This document shows positions 34,096 through 41,955 of a DNA stretch of 64,000 nt, piece by piece; the first letter of the stretch is position 1, and each line of letters begins with the position of its first letter. Made by a program: the position numbers and the translations under genes. The notes under the pieces were generated by a model. That model saw only the letters and a list, made by a program, of their open reading frames with translations, did no database searches and had not been told where the DNA came from. The stretch covers positions 1 to 64,000 of the forward strand of contig MNRS01000021.1 of assembly GCA_001916065.1 (NCBI GenBank), given 5' to 3'. This stretch comes from Clostridium sp. 28_17 (GTDB taxonomy: Bacteria; Bacillota; Clostridia; TANB77; CAG-508).

Positions 34096-35139
34096 TTATA
34101 ATTTATTAACTTCAGTAATCTCTACTCCAGTATAAAAATGCTTTATAATCTCTTCTGCTCTACTTCCATTTTTTGCCATACTATCGGCTCCCGTTTGACT
34201 CATTCCAACTCCATGCCCATAACCTTTAACAGAAAATTTAATATTATTACCATCTCTTGATATTTCAAAATTAGTTGATTTCAATCCAAATAGTGTTCTA
34301 GCCTCAACACCTGAAATTTCGTGATTTCCAAACTTTACAGTTTTTACTCTTGTGCTTTCTGTATATTCCAATATTTTTATATCGTCACTATTTGTAAAAT
34401 CTATTGATATATCACTATATTTTTCTTTTAGTTTATTTATCAACTCCTCTTGTGAAAGTGTAACTTCTGAAGCATATTGAGTATATGTATTTTCTCCTGA
34501 TGTTTCAACACTTTGCAAATATGGATAACCTGTTCCTCCCCATACATTTACAGGTACTTCGGTTATTCCTCCACTATTTGAATGAAAAAATGCATCAATT
34601 GGTTTATTTTCATATGTTATAATTTTTCCTGAAGTTTCATTTACTGCACTACATATTTTTTGCCAGTTACTTTCTCTTTGATTTTCTTCCCATTTTGCTA
34701 ACCTATCGTCTTTTGAAATCCATGCTTGGCAACATGTTGAATCATCACATATATCTGCATTATCATGCTTTTTATTTAAAATTTTATATATTGTATATGT
34801 CCTTGCAACTATTGCTTGAGCCTTTAATGCCTCTTGCTCAAATGTTGCAGGCATTTCTGCAGATACTACATTACATAAGTATTCATCTAATTTTACTTGT
34901 TCTACTTCTCCTGTTTTTTTATGTAATAATGATATTGTTCCATATTTGCTATAATTATATGTATTTTTATTGCTTATTTCTGTTTGATTTTCAGTAGTTT
35001 GTTCCTGCTGATTGTTATCTTGCAATTGCCTTTCTGTTTCTTTTTTTGAACTTGTTGGTGTTGTTCGTTTGGTTAAAAACGCTGGAATAATAAAAATTAT
35101 TAATATAAATGATAGTAGATAAATTAAAATTTTTTTCAA
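34096..35139 (-). CDS. spoIID: Stage II sporulation protein D
   Basis: A lytic transglycosylase acting with SpoIIM and SpoIIP in septal wall thinning and engulfment. The start is set at TTG 35139 (MKKILIYLLSFILIIFI) because GGAG lies 8 bases upstream; a GTG 9 bases earlier is the alternative. It has 347 residues with an N-terminal anchor. The SpoIID domain has VSAEMPATFEQEALKAQAIV with the catalytic Glu, ARTYTIY, FFHSNSGGITE and GYGHGVGMSQTGADSMAKNG. It lies between sigF and the SpoIIQ-like gene; in Bacillus spoIID is elsewhere. Confidence 0.93.
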   Translation of the reverse strand: MKKILIYLLSFILIIFIIPAFLTKRTTPTSSKKETERQLQDNNQQEQTTENQTEISNKNTYNYSKYGTISLLHKKTGEVEQVKLDEYLCNVVSAEMPATFEQEALKAQAIVARTYTIYKILNKKHDNADICDDSTCCQAWISKDDRLAKWEENQRESNWQKICSAVNETSGKIITYENKPIDAFFHSNSGGITEVPVNVWGGTGYPYLQSVETSGENTYTQYASEVTLSQEELINKLKEKYSDISIDFTNSDDIKILEYTESTRVKTVKFGNHEISGVEARTLFGLKSTNFEISRDGNNIKFSVKGYGHGVGMSQTGADSMAKNGSRAEEIIKHFYTGVEITEVNKL

Positions 35140-35180
35140 TATGATCACTCCGTTTTGTATTCTGTAATAGATTTTAAATT

Positions 35181-35230
35181 AAATTCTATTTTGATAATAT
35201 TATGTAATTTAAAATTCTATTTTAATAATA
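35181..35230. repeat. 19-base direct repeat between sigF and spoIID
   Basis: AAATTCTATTTTGATAATA (35181-35199) and AAATTCTATTTTAATAATA (35212-35230) differ at one base and are 31 bases apart. They lie between the sigF stop and the spoIID start. They could be regulator sites or slippage of AT-rich DNA. Confidence 0.6.
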
Positions 35231-35231
35231 A

Positions 35232-35960
35232 TTATGCAGAGGTTAATTTTGCTTTCATTTCATTTAATATTTTGCGTTCAATTCTTGAAACCTGAACCTG
35301 GCTAATTCCAAGAATTTTTGCGACTTCAGTTTGCGTCTTTTCTTTAAAAAATCTTAATAAAATAATTTCTTTATCTCTATCATGCAATTCATTTATCAAT
35401 TGATTTACAACCATTCTATTTGTAATTATTTCTTCCTCATTTTTTCCAGTTGATATTTTATCAAAAATTGTCATTTGCTTGCCTTCTTTATTTTCGGCAT
35501 TTGTTGCTGCGTCCATTGATTCAACTGCATTTGTTGATTCCATTGCAATTATGGCATCTTCTTTTTGTATTTTTAATTCCTTACAAATTTGTTCTAAAGT
35601 AATTTCTTTTCCATTTAATAAATAATGTCTTTTTAATTCATTTATTTTTGTGTTTAGTTCTTTTATACTTCTACTAACTTTAATTGGCCCGTCATCTCTT
35701 ATAAATCTTTTTATTTCTCCTAATATGTATGGTACTGAATATGTTGATAGTTTTACTTCAAAATTTGTGTCAAATCTTTTTATTGATTTGATAAATCCTA
35801 TACATCCAATTTGATATAAATCTTCTACTTCATATCCTCTGTTCATAAATCTTTTTACTATACTCCAAATAAGTCCATTATTTTCTCTAATAAGTCTGTC
35901 CATTTCAAATTTGTCACCATCTTGGGCTCTTTTTATTGAATTTATATTATTTTCATACAT
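35232..35960 (-). CDS. sigF: RNA polymerase sporulation sigma factor SigF
   Basis: The first compartment-specific sigma factor, active in the forespore. It has 242 residues with region 2 (GLIWSIVKRFMNRGYEVEDL, YQIGCIGFIKSIKRFD), the SigF/SigG-like GEIKRFIRDDGPIKVSRS, and region 4 helix-turn-helix TQTEVAKILGISQVQVSRIE. SigG is similar, but the spoIIAA-spoIIAB-sigF gene order identifies this as SigF. It starts 20 bases after spoIIAB. Confidence 0.95.
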   Translation of the reverse strand: MYENNINSIKRAQDGDKFEMDRLIRENNGLIWSIVKRFMNRGYEVEDLYQIGCIGFIKSIKRFDTNFEVKLSTYSVPYILGEIKRFIRDDGPIKVSRSIKELNTKINELKRHYLLNGKEITLEQICKELKIQKEDAIIAMESTNAVESMDAATNAENKEGKQMTIFDKISTGKNEEEIITNRMVVNQLINELHDRDKEIILLRFFKEKTQTEVAKILGISQVQVSRIERKILNEMKAKLTSA

Positions 35961-35979
35961 ATGTATACTTACCCCTATT

Positions 35980-36459
35980 TTATTCTTTTGTTATAGCACT
36001 TAACTGACTTTCATCAATTTCCTCTTCTTGCTTTTTTATTGTTTTTGTTAATGTAACTTTTGTACCTAGCCCAACAATTGATTCAACTTTCATTGTGTCC
36101 ATAAAGCTTTCCATTATTGTAAATCCCATTCCTGACCTTTCTAAATTTGGTTTTGTTGTGTATAATGGTTCTTTTGCTACATCTACGTTTTCTATTCCTT
36201 TTCCATTGTCTGAAATTTGAATTATTATTTCATTGCCCTTTAATTGTGCATTTATTTTTATTATTCCCTGTCTGTTTTCATATGCATGGATTATGCAATT
36301 TGTAACTGCTTCTGATACTGCCGTTTTTATGTCTGCAAGTTCCTCTATTGTAGGGTCTAATTGTGATGCAAATGCAGCAACTGTTATTCTTGCAAATGCT
36401 TCATTTGCTCCTTTATTTAAAAATTCTAATTTCATTTCATTTTCAATCTGTTCTTTCAT
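35980..36459 (-). CDS. spoIIAB: Anti-sigma F factor SpoIIAB
   Basis: A protein kinase and anti-sigma factor that holds SigF inactive and phosphorylates SpoIIAA. The 159 residues carry the GHKL ATP fold: N box SEAVTNCIIHAYEN, G1 ISDNGKGIENVD, G2 ERSGMGFTIMESFMD. About 15 charged residues extend the C-terminus relative to Bacillus. The 104-base gap from spoIIAA is longer than the usual near-overlap and contains two similar palindromes. Confidence 0.95.
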   Translation of the reverse strand: MKEQIENEMKLEFLNKGANEAFARITVAAFASQLDPTIEELADIKTAVSEAVTNCIIHAYENRQGIIKINAQLKGNEIIIQISDNGKGIENVDVAKEPLYTTKPNLERSGMGFTIMESFMDTMKVESIVGLGTKVTLTKTIKKQEEEIDESQLSAITKE

Positions 36460-36493
36460 AATCTTTATTTTCCTTTCAATGTATTTATGTTGT

Positions 36494-36547
36494 AAAAGTT
36501 GCTTAACTTTTATAAATTTTATATATTAGGAAAGTTGTATAACTTTC
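36494..36547. repeat. Two similar palindromes between spoIIAA and spoIIAB
   Basis: AAAAGTTGCTTAACTTTT (36494-36511) and GAAAGTTGTATAACTTTC (36530-36547) share the pattern AAAGTT-N4-AACTTT. Their centres are 36 bases apart. No T run follows either one. Confidence 0.65.
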
Positions 36548-36563
36548 ATAATATATAAAAAAA

Positions 36564-36875
36564 TTATAATTCAGTTACTGGAATTAATTTTAGAATCCCA
36601 CTCATTTCAAATATTTTCCTTACACTTTGAGTTAAATTTGCAACTTCTAGTTTTCCTCCAAGCATATTGGCAAATTTGTATCTTCCTATTATTAACCCTA
36701 TTCCTGCACTATCCATGAAAGTAACACTATCAAAATCAAACACAACTTTTCTAGGCATATATCTTTCAATTTCATAATCTGCTTTCCTCCTTATCTTTTG
36801 TACACTACAGTCATCAATTTCATCTGTAATTTTAAAAACCAACATTTTTTTGTCTTCATAAAATTTTGATTCCAT
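36564..36875 (-). CDS. spoIIAA: Anti-sigma F factor antagonist SpoIIAA
   Basis: A STAS-domain protein that, when dephosphorylated by SpoIIE, displaces SigF from SpoIIAB. The 103 residues include the phosphorylation loop FMDSAGIGLIIGRY with Ser56. AAAGGAGG lies 13 bases before the ATG, a rather wide spacing. It heads the spoIIA operon; promoter and Spo0A boxes lie upstream. Confidence 0.94.
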   Translation of the reverse strand: MESKFYEDKKMLVFKITDEIDDCSVQKIRRKADYEIERYMPRKVVFDFDSVTFMDSAGIGLIIGRYKFANMLGGKLEVANLTQSVRKIFEMSGILKLIPVTEL

Positions 36876-36953
36876 ATTTAAAGATGTTCCTCCTTTCAGT
36901 TATGTTCTATTCTTGTACATAACTTTTAAAGTTTTCTTTTGCTTTATGTATGT

Positions 36954-37029
36954 ATTATAATTCTTTTTCCAGTTTTTTCCAATAGCAAAAAAGTAGAAGT
37001 TTTGTCGATTTTATAGAAGTTTTCGACAA
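36954..37029 (-). promoter_or_regulatory. spoIIA operon promoter with two Spo0A boxes
   Basis: Reading leftward: -35 TTGGAA (36977-36982), 17 bases, -10 TATAAT (36954-36959). Upstream lie TTGTCGAA on the minus strand (37022-37029, exact 0A box) and TTGTCGAT on the plus strand (37002-37009, one mismatch). This fits activation by phosphorylated Spo0A. In Bacillus spoIIA uses SigH, but here the core fits SigA better; the same bases give only a poor SigH match. Confidence 0.75.
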
Positions 37030-37066
37030 AAAAATAAAACTGAAAATTTTAAATTTCCAGTTTTAA
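37030..37066 (-). terminator. Terminator after gerW
   Basis: AAAACTGGAAATTT pairs with AAATTTTCAGTTTT with one mismatch, then ATTTTTTT in the minus direction. It directly adjoins the upstream Spo0A box. Confidence 0.75.
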
Positions 37067-37135
37067 CTCTGCTTTTTATCTTACTCAAAAATTGATACTT
37101 TAAATAAATTTGTTTGTGCGCGAAAATTCATAAAA

Positions 37136-37682
37136 TTATTCTACATTATTATTTTCTACGTTATTATTATTTTTTGCTTTCATATTATTATCTTCTTCTT
37201 TAGCATTATTAATATCTTTATTATTTCTTTTTTGCATTTCTTTTAATATTTTTTCTGTTTCTTCTTTTTTATTGCTTACAATTCTATTCATCATATTATT
37301 TGTCTTTTCCATTAAATCTGGAACATAATCTAATAACTTATCTAAACTTGATGAATGGCATACTGGCATAAGTTTTATATTATTTTCTTGAATTATCAAA
37401 AATGCAACTGCATTAATTGTAACTCCTGCCCCTGCTCCGTCCTCCAAATGGTAATCTATACTGTATTTGTTCTTCTTTTTCTACTTTTTTATATTCATCA
37501 ATTGTTTCACCTTTGAACTCACTACCACCAGCAGCAAATCCAAAAGATACTTTTGATATTGGTATTATTACTATATTATTGGATGTTTCTATAGGTTCAC
37601 CAATTATTGTATTTACATCTATCATATCTTTAATACTGTTCATAGCCGTAGTCATAAGGCCTTCTATTGGATGTTCGCTCAT
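37136..37682 (-). pseudogene. ytfJ: Spore protein GerW/YtfJ, split by a one-base frameshift
   Basis: The gene starts at 37682 (MSEHPIEGLMTTAMNSIKDM) after AAAGGTGAT. The family sequence runs well to YRLPFGG, where an extra base (G on the plus strand at or next to 37439) shifts the frame to RSRGRSYN and a stop near 37413. Removing one base restores the expected GGAGAGVTINAVAFLII, and the rest continues to 37136 (SSLDKLLDYVPDLMEKTNNM). An N/E/K-rich tail is longer than usual. GerW is a spore protein needed for proper germination in Bacillus. This could be a true loss, a recent mutation or a sequencing error. Confidence 0.85.
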
Positions 37683-38253
37683 TTTTATCACCTTTCCTTT
37701 TCTTATTTACGATACATATTGTATTTATAATATGTATCATTTTTATTTGAAATATACTTGAAATTTCTATATTTAATAAATTTTTATCAAGATATACGGG
37801 TTCTACTAAAAATACTTGCTTATCATTATATTTTTTTATTTGTTTGCTTAAAAATATTGCTATAAATGTACTTATAACTGGTATTGTAAATGCTGTTAAT
37901 GCTGCATTTTCTGTTCCTATACTTATTTTTAAATTTATTTCTTTTATTTCTGGTTTTATATTTTTTAGTGATTTTATTAATTCCTTATCAATATTTGCTT
38001 TATTTTCTATTATTTTAGTTTTTTGTTGTTTTATTTTTTCTTGTAGCTTTTGATTATTTATTATCTTTTTGCTATTTAATTTTATTTTTAAGATTGGTAT
38101 AAATCCTAATGTATATACTACCATTTTTATTTGATATTCTTTATTTAAATGTGGTTTTTCATTTGTTGATATTTTTAGATTTTGTATTTGAAATTTTATT
38201 TTTATTGTTATACACATAATTATTATAGTTAAAATTATAAAAAGAAAAACCAA
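37630..38253 (-). CDS. DUF2953 (YtfI-like) membrane protein
   Basis: A 207-residue protein with an N-terminal helix (1-18), a lysine-rich central part and the DUF2953 hallmark EINLKISIGTENAALTAF (about 102-120), then a second hydrophobic segment. YtfI is found next to YtfJ in Bacillus, and the same pair is seen here, which supports the assignment. The reading frame runs 53 bases into gerW and ends in an atypical RTSNRRPYDYGYEQY tail, so the natural end may once have been earlier. Function unknown. Confidence 0.78.
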   Translation of the reverse strand: MVFLFIILTIIIMCITIKIKFQIQNLKISTNEKPHLNKEYQIKMVVYTLGFIPILKIKLNSKKIINNQKLQEKIKQQKTKIIENKANIDKELIKSLKNIKPEIKEINLKISIGTENAALTAFTIPVISTFIAIFLSKQIKKYNDKQVFLVEPVYLDKNLLNIEISSIFQIKMIHIINTICIVNKKRKGDKNERTSNRRPYDYGYEQY

Positions 38254-38328
38254 TATATCACCCTCTTTTTAAGTAATAATATTAGTTTTTCCTTTTTTTT
38301 GGTATTTAAACTTTTTTATCTATATTTT

Positions 38329-38886
38329 TTATCTTTGTCCTTCTTTTTCTTTGCATTCTTTGTAATTACGATATTCTTTTAGTGCCATTAAAATTTCTCT
38401 ATCAAATATCTCTTTTCTAAAATTGTCTGTTTTATTATTTTGAACTTTATATTCTATTACTGATAAATTTTCAAACTCAACAATAAGATTTTTTTGTTTC
38501 TCACTTTCCGATAGTCTTTGTTTTTCAATTTTTATTTTTTGATTTGTTTTTAATGCATAAAAAGATGTTTTCCTAACTCTATTTATTTTTTTATCGGCTT
38601 TTCTATCATAATAATTTTGATTATATGTTTCTATTTGTAAAAAAGGTTTCTCATTTTCAATATCAGTATCTATAAATATATCTATCCCTGTTTCTTCTAA
38701 TATTTCTCTTCTTAACGCTTCCTTTTCTGTTTCATTTTCATCTATCTTCCCTCCAGGAAGCATATATAAACCAGCATATTTCACTAAAAGTGCTCTTCCA
38801 TCATTATTTAAAATAACTGCTCTAACCTTATCTTTTACTTTTTGATATTCTATGTTTTCTTTATAATCGAACATTAATTGCTTCAT
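38329..38886 (-). CDS. NUDIX hydrolase
   Basis: A 185-residue protein with a complete Nudix box at about 45-68: GGKIDENETEKEALRREILE followed by ETGI, matching GX5EX7REUXEEXGU. The N-terminal strand VRAVILNNDGRALLVKYAGL leads into it. It hydrolyses a nucleoside diphosphate linked to some other group; the substrate cannot be told. A charged C-terminal helix ends the protein. Its position between scpA and the ytfI-ytfJ pair gives no clue to function. Confidence 0.88.
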   Translation of the reverse strand: MKQLMFDYKENIEYQKVKDKVRAVILNNDGRALLVKYAGLYMLPGGKIDENETEKEALRREILEETGIDIFIDTDIENEKPFLQIETYNQNYYDRKADKKINRVRKTSFYALKTNQKIKIEKQRLSESEKQKNLIVEFENLSVIEYKVQNNKTDNFRKEIFDREILMALKEYRNYKECKEKEGQR

Positions 38887-38999
38887 ATTTACTGATATTC
38901 CTTTCCTACAAGGTTCAAAATTTGATTTTAAATATTGTATTTTACAATTACTTTTTCAAACTTTTTCTCCAAATCTAATTAGATATTTCAATAACAATC

Positions 39000-39746
39000 T
39001 TATTTTTTCTTTTCTTCAACTGTTATATCTCCAAAAATTTCTTCTTGACTTGTTTCTACTTTACTTCTTCGAGATAATTCAAGTAATCCGCTAAAAGCAG
39101 TTACCACTTCTTGTTTTTCACGTTTTTTAATTGGAAACAATTTATTAAAAACAAATTTCTTTTGTTTTGCTAAAACTTTATACATTTCTTTTACTTTATC
39201 AGCAACAGTATATTTATCAACTAATGCAATTTTTTCAATATTTTTTGCATTTTGATTTATTTTAACACTATTTCGTTCTATCAATTGTTTGTATACATCT
39301 GGTATTTTTTCAGGGCCATAATCTTTTTCTAATTTTTGCTTTGGCAATTCTATTTCTTCTTGTCCTTTATAAAATCTATTTGTAAATATGAGATAATTTT
39401 CCTTAAGTATTTTGCTTATTTCCTTGAATTTTTTATACTCAATTATTCTTCTAATAAGTTCTTCCTCTGTTATTTCTTCTTCTTCCTCTTCTTGTTTTGG
39501 TAACAGATTTTTAGATTTTAAATATAAAAGTGTTGAAGCCATAACTATAAATTCACTTGCAATTTCTAAGTTCATTTCTTCCATTGCATTTAAATATTCT
39601 ATATATTGATTTGTTATTTCTGTTAGATTTACATCATAAATATTCATTTTATTTTTATCTATTAGGTAACATAATAAATCTAATGGTCCTTCAAAATTAT
39701 CTATTTTTATTGAATATTTTTTAGTTTCTAGTGTTAATATTGACAT
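39000..39746 (-). CDS. scpA: Segregation and condensation protein A
   Basis: The kleisin subunit bridging SMC heads with ScpB in chromosome condensation. It has 248 residues. The N-terminal motif KIDNFEGPLDLLCYLIDKNK is diagnostic, followed by ITNQYIEYLNAMEEMNLEIA, ASTLLYLKSKNLLP and a C-terminal winged helix with VVTAFSGLLELSRRSKV. scpB, commonly the next gene, is not found downstream. It starts 25 bases after recX. Confidence 0.93.
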   Translation of the reverse strand: MSILTLETKKYSIKIDNFEGPLDLLCYLIDKNKMNIYDVNLTEITNQYIEYLNAMEEMNLEIASEFIVMASTLLYLKSKNLLPKQEEEEEEITEEELIRRIIEYKKFKEISKILKENYLIFTNRFYKGQEEIELPKQKLEKDYGPEKIPDVYKQLIERNSVKINQNAKNIEKIALVDKYTVADKVKEMYKVLAKQKKFVFNKLFPIKKREKQEVVTAFSGLLELSRRSKVETSQEEIFGDITVEEKKK

Positions 39747-39770
39747 TGTTTTCTCCTTGCTTTTCCAGCC

Positions 39771-40214
39771 TTATTTTTCAATTGCTTTTTTTATATTTTC
39801 TGATTTATATCCTTTTTTTAATAAATATTGTTTTATTTCGTCTTGTTCCATAAATAGTGATTTTTTGTATATAATATTCGATATTGATTTTATTTCATAT
39901 TCTTCTAACTCTTCTTTGTTTTCGTAAATATAATCTTCAATATCATTTTTATTTAAACCTTTTGCTAAAAGTTTATATTTTAATTCTTTTATTGATAAAT
40001 TTTTAAGAATAATGAAGTTGTTTACTGTTCTTCTTATATAATCATTGTCATTTATATATTTAGCCTCTTTTAAATATTCAATTATATCTTCTAACATATT
40101 TTCATCTAATTCTTTTGCGAATTTTCTTCTAACTTCATTTTCACTTCTCTTTTTATAAAGTATGTATTTTAATATTTTTGTTTTTCCTTTATCAAATTCT
40201 TCTATTGTATACAT
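39771..40214 (-). CDS. recX: RecX regulatory protein
   Basis: A modulator that binds RecA filaments and limits their activity. The start at 40214 (MYTIEEFDKGKTKILKYILY) follows GGAAG; a TTG upstream is rejected. It has 147 residues and three-helix repeat segments: RSENEVRRKFAKEL, LKNLSIKELKYKLLAKGL and QDEIKQYLLKKGYKSENIKK. Typical RecX is about 150-270 residues, so this is a short form. Its position downstream of recA, separated by one coiled-coil gene, supports the call. Confidence 0.87.
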   Translation of the reverse strand: MYTIEEFDKGKTKILKYILYKKRSENEVRRKFAKELDENMLEDIIEYLKEAKYINDNDYIRRTVNNFIILKNLSIKELKYKLLAKGLNKNDIEDYIYENKEELEEYEIKSISNIIYKKSLFMEQDEIKQYLLKKGYKSENIKKAIEK

Positions 40215-40238
40215 TACTACTTCCAATCTTTTTATTGT

Positions 40239-40739
40239 TTATCTAGCAAATTTAATTTTCATTCTTGTATCTGCTATTTCATAGTCAAATTTTTTATGCT
40301 CAGTTTCATTTTTTTCTATATATTTATCTATTTTCTCGTTAAGTTCTTTTGTATTTTTTGTTTGAGCAATAAGAATTTGTGCTATATTAGAATTTACTAC
40401 TATATCTAATTTATTATTAACTTGCTCAAAGCCTTTATCCATTTTATCATTTGTTTCTTTGATTTTATCATTAACTTCTTTAAAGCCTTTATTCATTTTA
40501 TCATTTGTTTCTTTAATTTTATCATTAACTTCTTTAAAGCCTTTATTCATTTTATCATTTGTTTCTTTGATTTTATCATTAACTTCTTTAAAGCCTTTAT
40601 TCATTTTATCATTAACTTCTTTAAAGCCATTATCCATTCTTTGTTCCATTTTGTCCATTCTTTCATCCATTTTTTCAAATCTTTTATCTATTTTATCAAA
40701 TCTTTGATTCAACATTTCAAAAAGTTCTTTATTATCCAT
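40239..40739 (-). CDS. Coiled-coil protein with tandem 18-residue repeats
   Basis: A 166-residue protein of unknown family. The N-terminus alternates RFDKIDKRFEKMDERMDKME, then repeats MNKGFKEVNDKIKETND about three times (18 residues, 54 bases, near-identical at the DNA level) plus partial copies. It ends in a helical segment with VNSNIAQILIAQ. It should form one long coiled coil. No signal, membrane helix or enzyme motif is seen. It starts 62 bases after recA and ends 25 bases before recX, so it is embedded in the recA-recX region. Confidence 0.7.
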   Translation of the reverse strand: MDNKELFEMLNQRFDKIDKRFEKMDERMDKMEQRMDNGFKEVNDKMNKGFKEVNDKIKETNDKMNKGFKEVNDKIKETNDKMNKGFKEVNDKIKETNDKMDKGFEQVNNKLDIVVNSNIAQILIAQTKNTKELNEKIDKYIEKNETEHKKFDYEIADTRMKIKFAR

Positions 40740-40800
40740 GTACCCCCCTCCTTCCTTCTATAAATAAATTCGAAATAAATTTTAATATTTTATTAAAAAA

Positions 40801-41862
40801 TTATTCTTCGTCTTCAAATTCTCCATCTTCGTCAACTTCTGGTAATTCTTCACCTAGACTATCTTGGAATGCTTTAGCAAAATTTGCTCTAACTTTTTGC
40901 TCAACATCTGCTAAAATTTCTGGATTTTCTTTTAGGTATTTCTTAACATTTTCTCTTCCTTGTCCAATTCTATTACCATCATAACTAAACCATGAACCGC
41001 TCTTTTCTATTATGTCCATGTTTACAGCCATGTCTAAGATATTTCCTGCTTTAGAAATTCCTTCTCCATAAACAATATCGAATTCAGCCTCTCTAAATGG
41101 TGGAGCTACTTTATTCTTTATAACTTTTACTCTAACTCTATTTCCTTTAACTTCTCCATCTTGTTTGATATTTTCTATTTTTCTTATATCAAGTCTTACT
41201 GACGCATAGAATTTTAGTGCTCTACCACCTGTTGTTGTTTCTGGATTTCCAAACATTACTCCTATTTTTTCTCTTAATTGGTTGATAAATATTAATACTG
41301 TTTTTGTCTTGTTTATTGCTCCTGCTAATTTTCTTAAGGCTTGTGACATTAATCTTGCTTGAAGACCCATGTGAGAATCTCCCATGTCTCCGTCAATTTC
41401 TGCCTTTGGAACCAACGCCGCAACAGAGTCTACTACTATTACATCTAAAGCTCCACTTCTTATTAAACTTTCTGTTATTTCAAGTGCTTGTTCTCCTGTA
41501 TCTGGTTGAGATACTATTAAGTTATCTATATCTACACCTAATTTTTTTGCATATACTGGGTCTAATGCATGTTCTGCATCTATAAATGCTGCTTCTCCGC
41601 CCATTTTTTGTGCTTCTGCAACTACATGTAATGCAAGTGTTGTTTTACCTGATGATTCAGGTCCAAATACTTCTATAATTCTTCCTCTAGGAACCCCTCC
41701 TATACCTAAAGCCATATCTAGACTTAATGCTCCTGTTGGAATTGCTTCTATTTCCATTGCTTTAAATTCTCCAAGTTTCATTACTGAACCTTTTCCAAAT
41801 TGTTTTTCTATTTGACTCATTGCTGCCTCTAGAGCCTTTTTCTTTTCTGTATTTTCTGCCAT
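40801..41862 (-). CDS. recA: Recombinase RecA
   Basis: Strand-exchange protein and SOS co-protease. The 353 residues include Walker A GPESSGKT at 67-74, Walker B VIVVDSVAALVPKAEIDGD, the DNA-binding loops around GDSHMGLQARLMSQALRKLA and NQLREKIGVMFGNPETTTGG, and an acidic tail (EEDE-rich). A consensus AAGGAGG site precedes the ATG. A LexA-like palindrome lies in the promoter spacer. Confidence 0.98.
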   Translation of the reverse strand: MAENTEKKKALEAAMSQIEKQFGKGSVMKLGEFKAMEIEAIPTGALSLDMALGIGGVPRGRIIEVFGPESSGKTTLALHVVAEAQKMGGEAAFIDAEHALDPVYAKKLGVDIDNLIVSQPDTGEQALEITESLIRSGALDVIVVDSVAALVPKAEIDGDMGDSHMGLQARLMSQALRKLAGAINKTKTVLIFINQLREKIGVMFGNPETTTGGRALKFYASVRLDIRKIENIKQDGEVKGNRVRVKVIKNKVAPPFREAEFDIVYGEGISKAGNILDMAVNMDIIEKSGSWFSYDGNRIGQGRENVKKYLKENPEILADVEQKVRANFAKAFQDSLGEELPEVDEDGEFEDEE

Positions 41863-41906
41863 TATAATTTCCTCCTTAAAATATTGAACTTTTGTTTGAT
41901 AACTAC

Positions 41907-41936
41907 TTTATATCACTAAACACTTGTTTTTGTCAA
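41907..41936 (-). promoter_or_regulatory. recA promoter with LexA-like palindrome in the spacer
   Basis: Reading leftward: TTGACA (41931-41936), 18 bases, TATAAA (41907-41912). The spacer holds AAACACTTGTTT (41918-41929), similar to the Gram-positive SOS box GAAC-N4-GTTC with its outer bases changed. No lexA gene is in the window. Confidence 0.6.
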
Positions 41937-41955
41937 TACATTTTAAAAATATTTT

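Noticed and set aside
37410..37450. Programmed frameshift in gerW
   Set aside because: No slippery heptamer or stimulatory structure is evident at the break. A mutation or sequencing error is simpler.
40422..40763. Regularly spaced repeats that could suggest a CRISPR array
   Set aside because: The 54-base period is contiguous, without spacers, and encodes an in-frame coiled coil.
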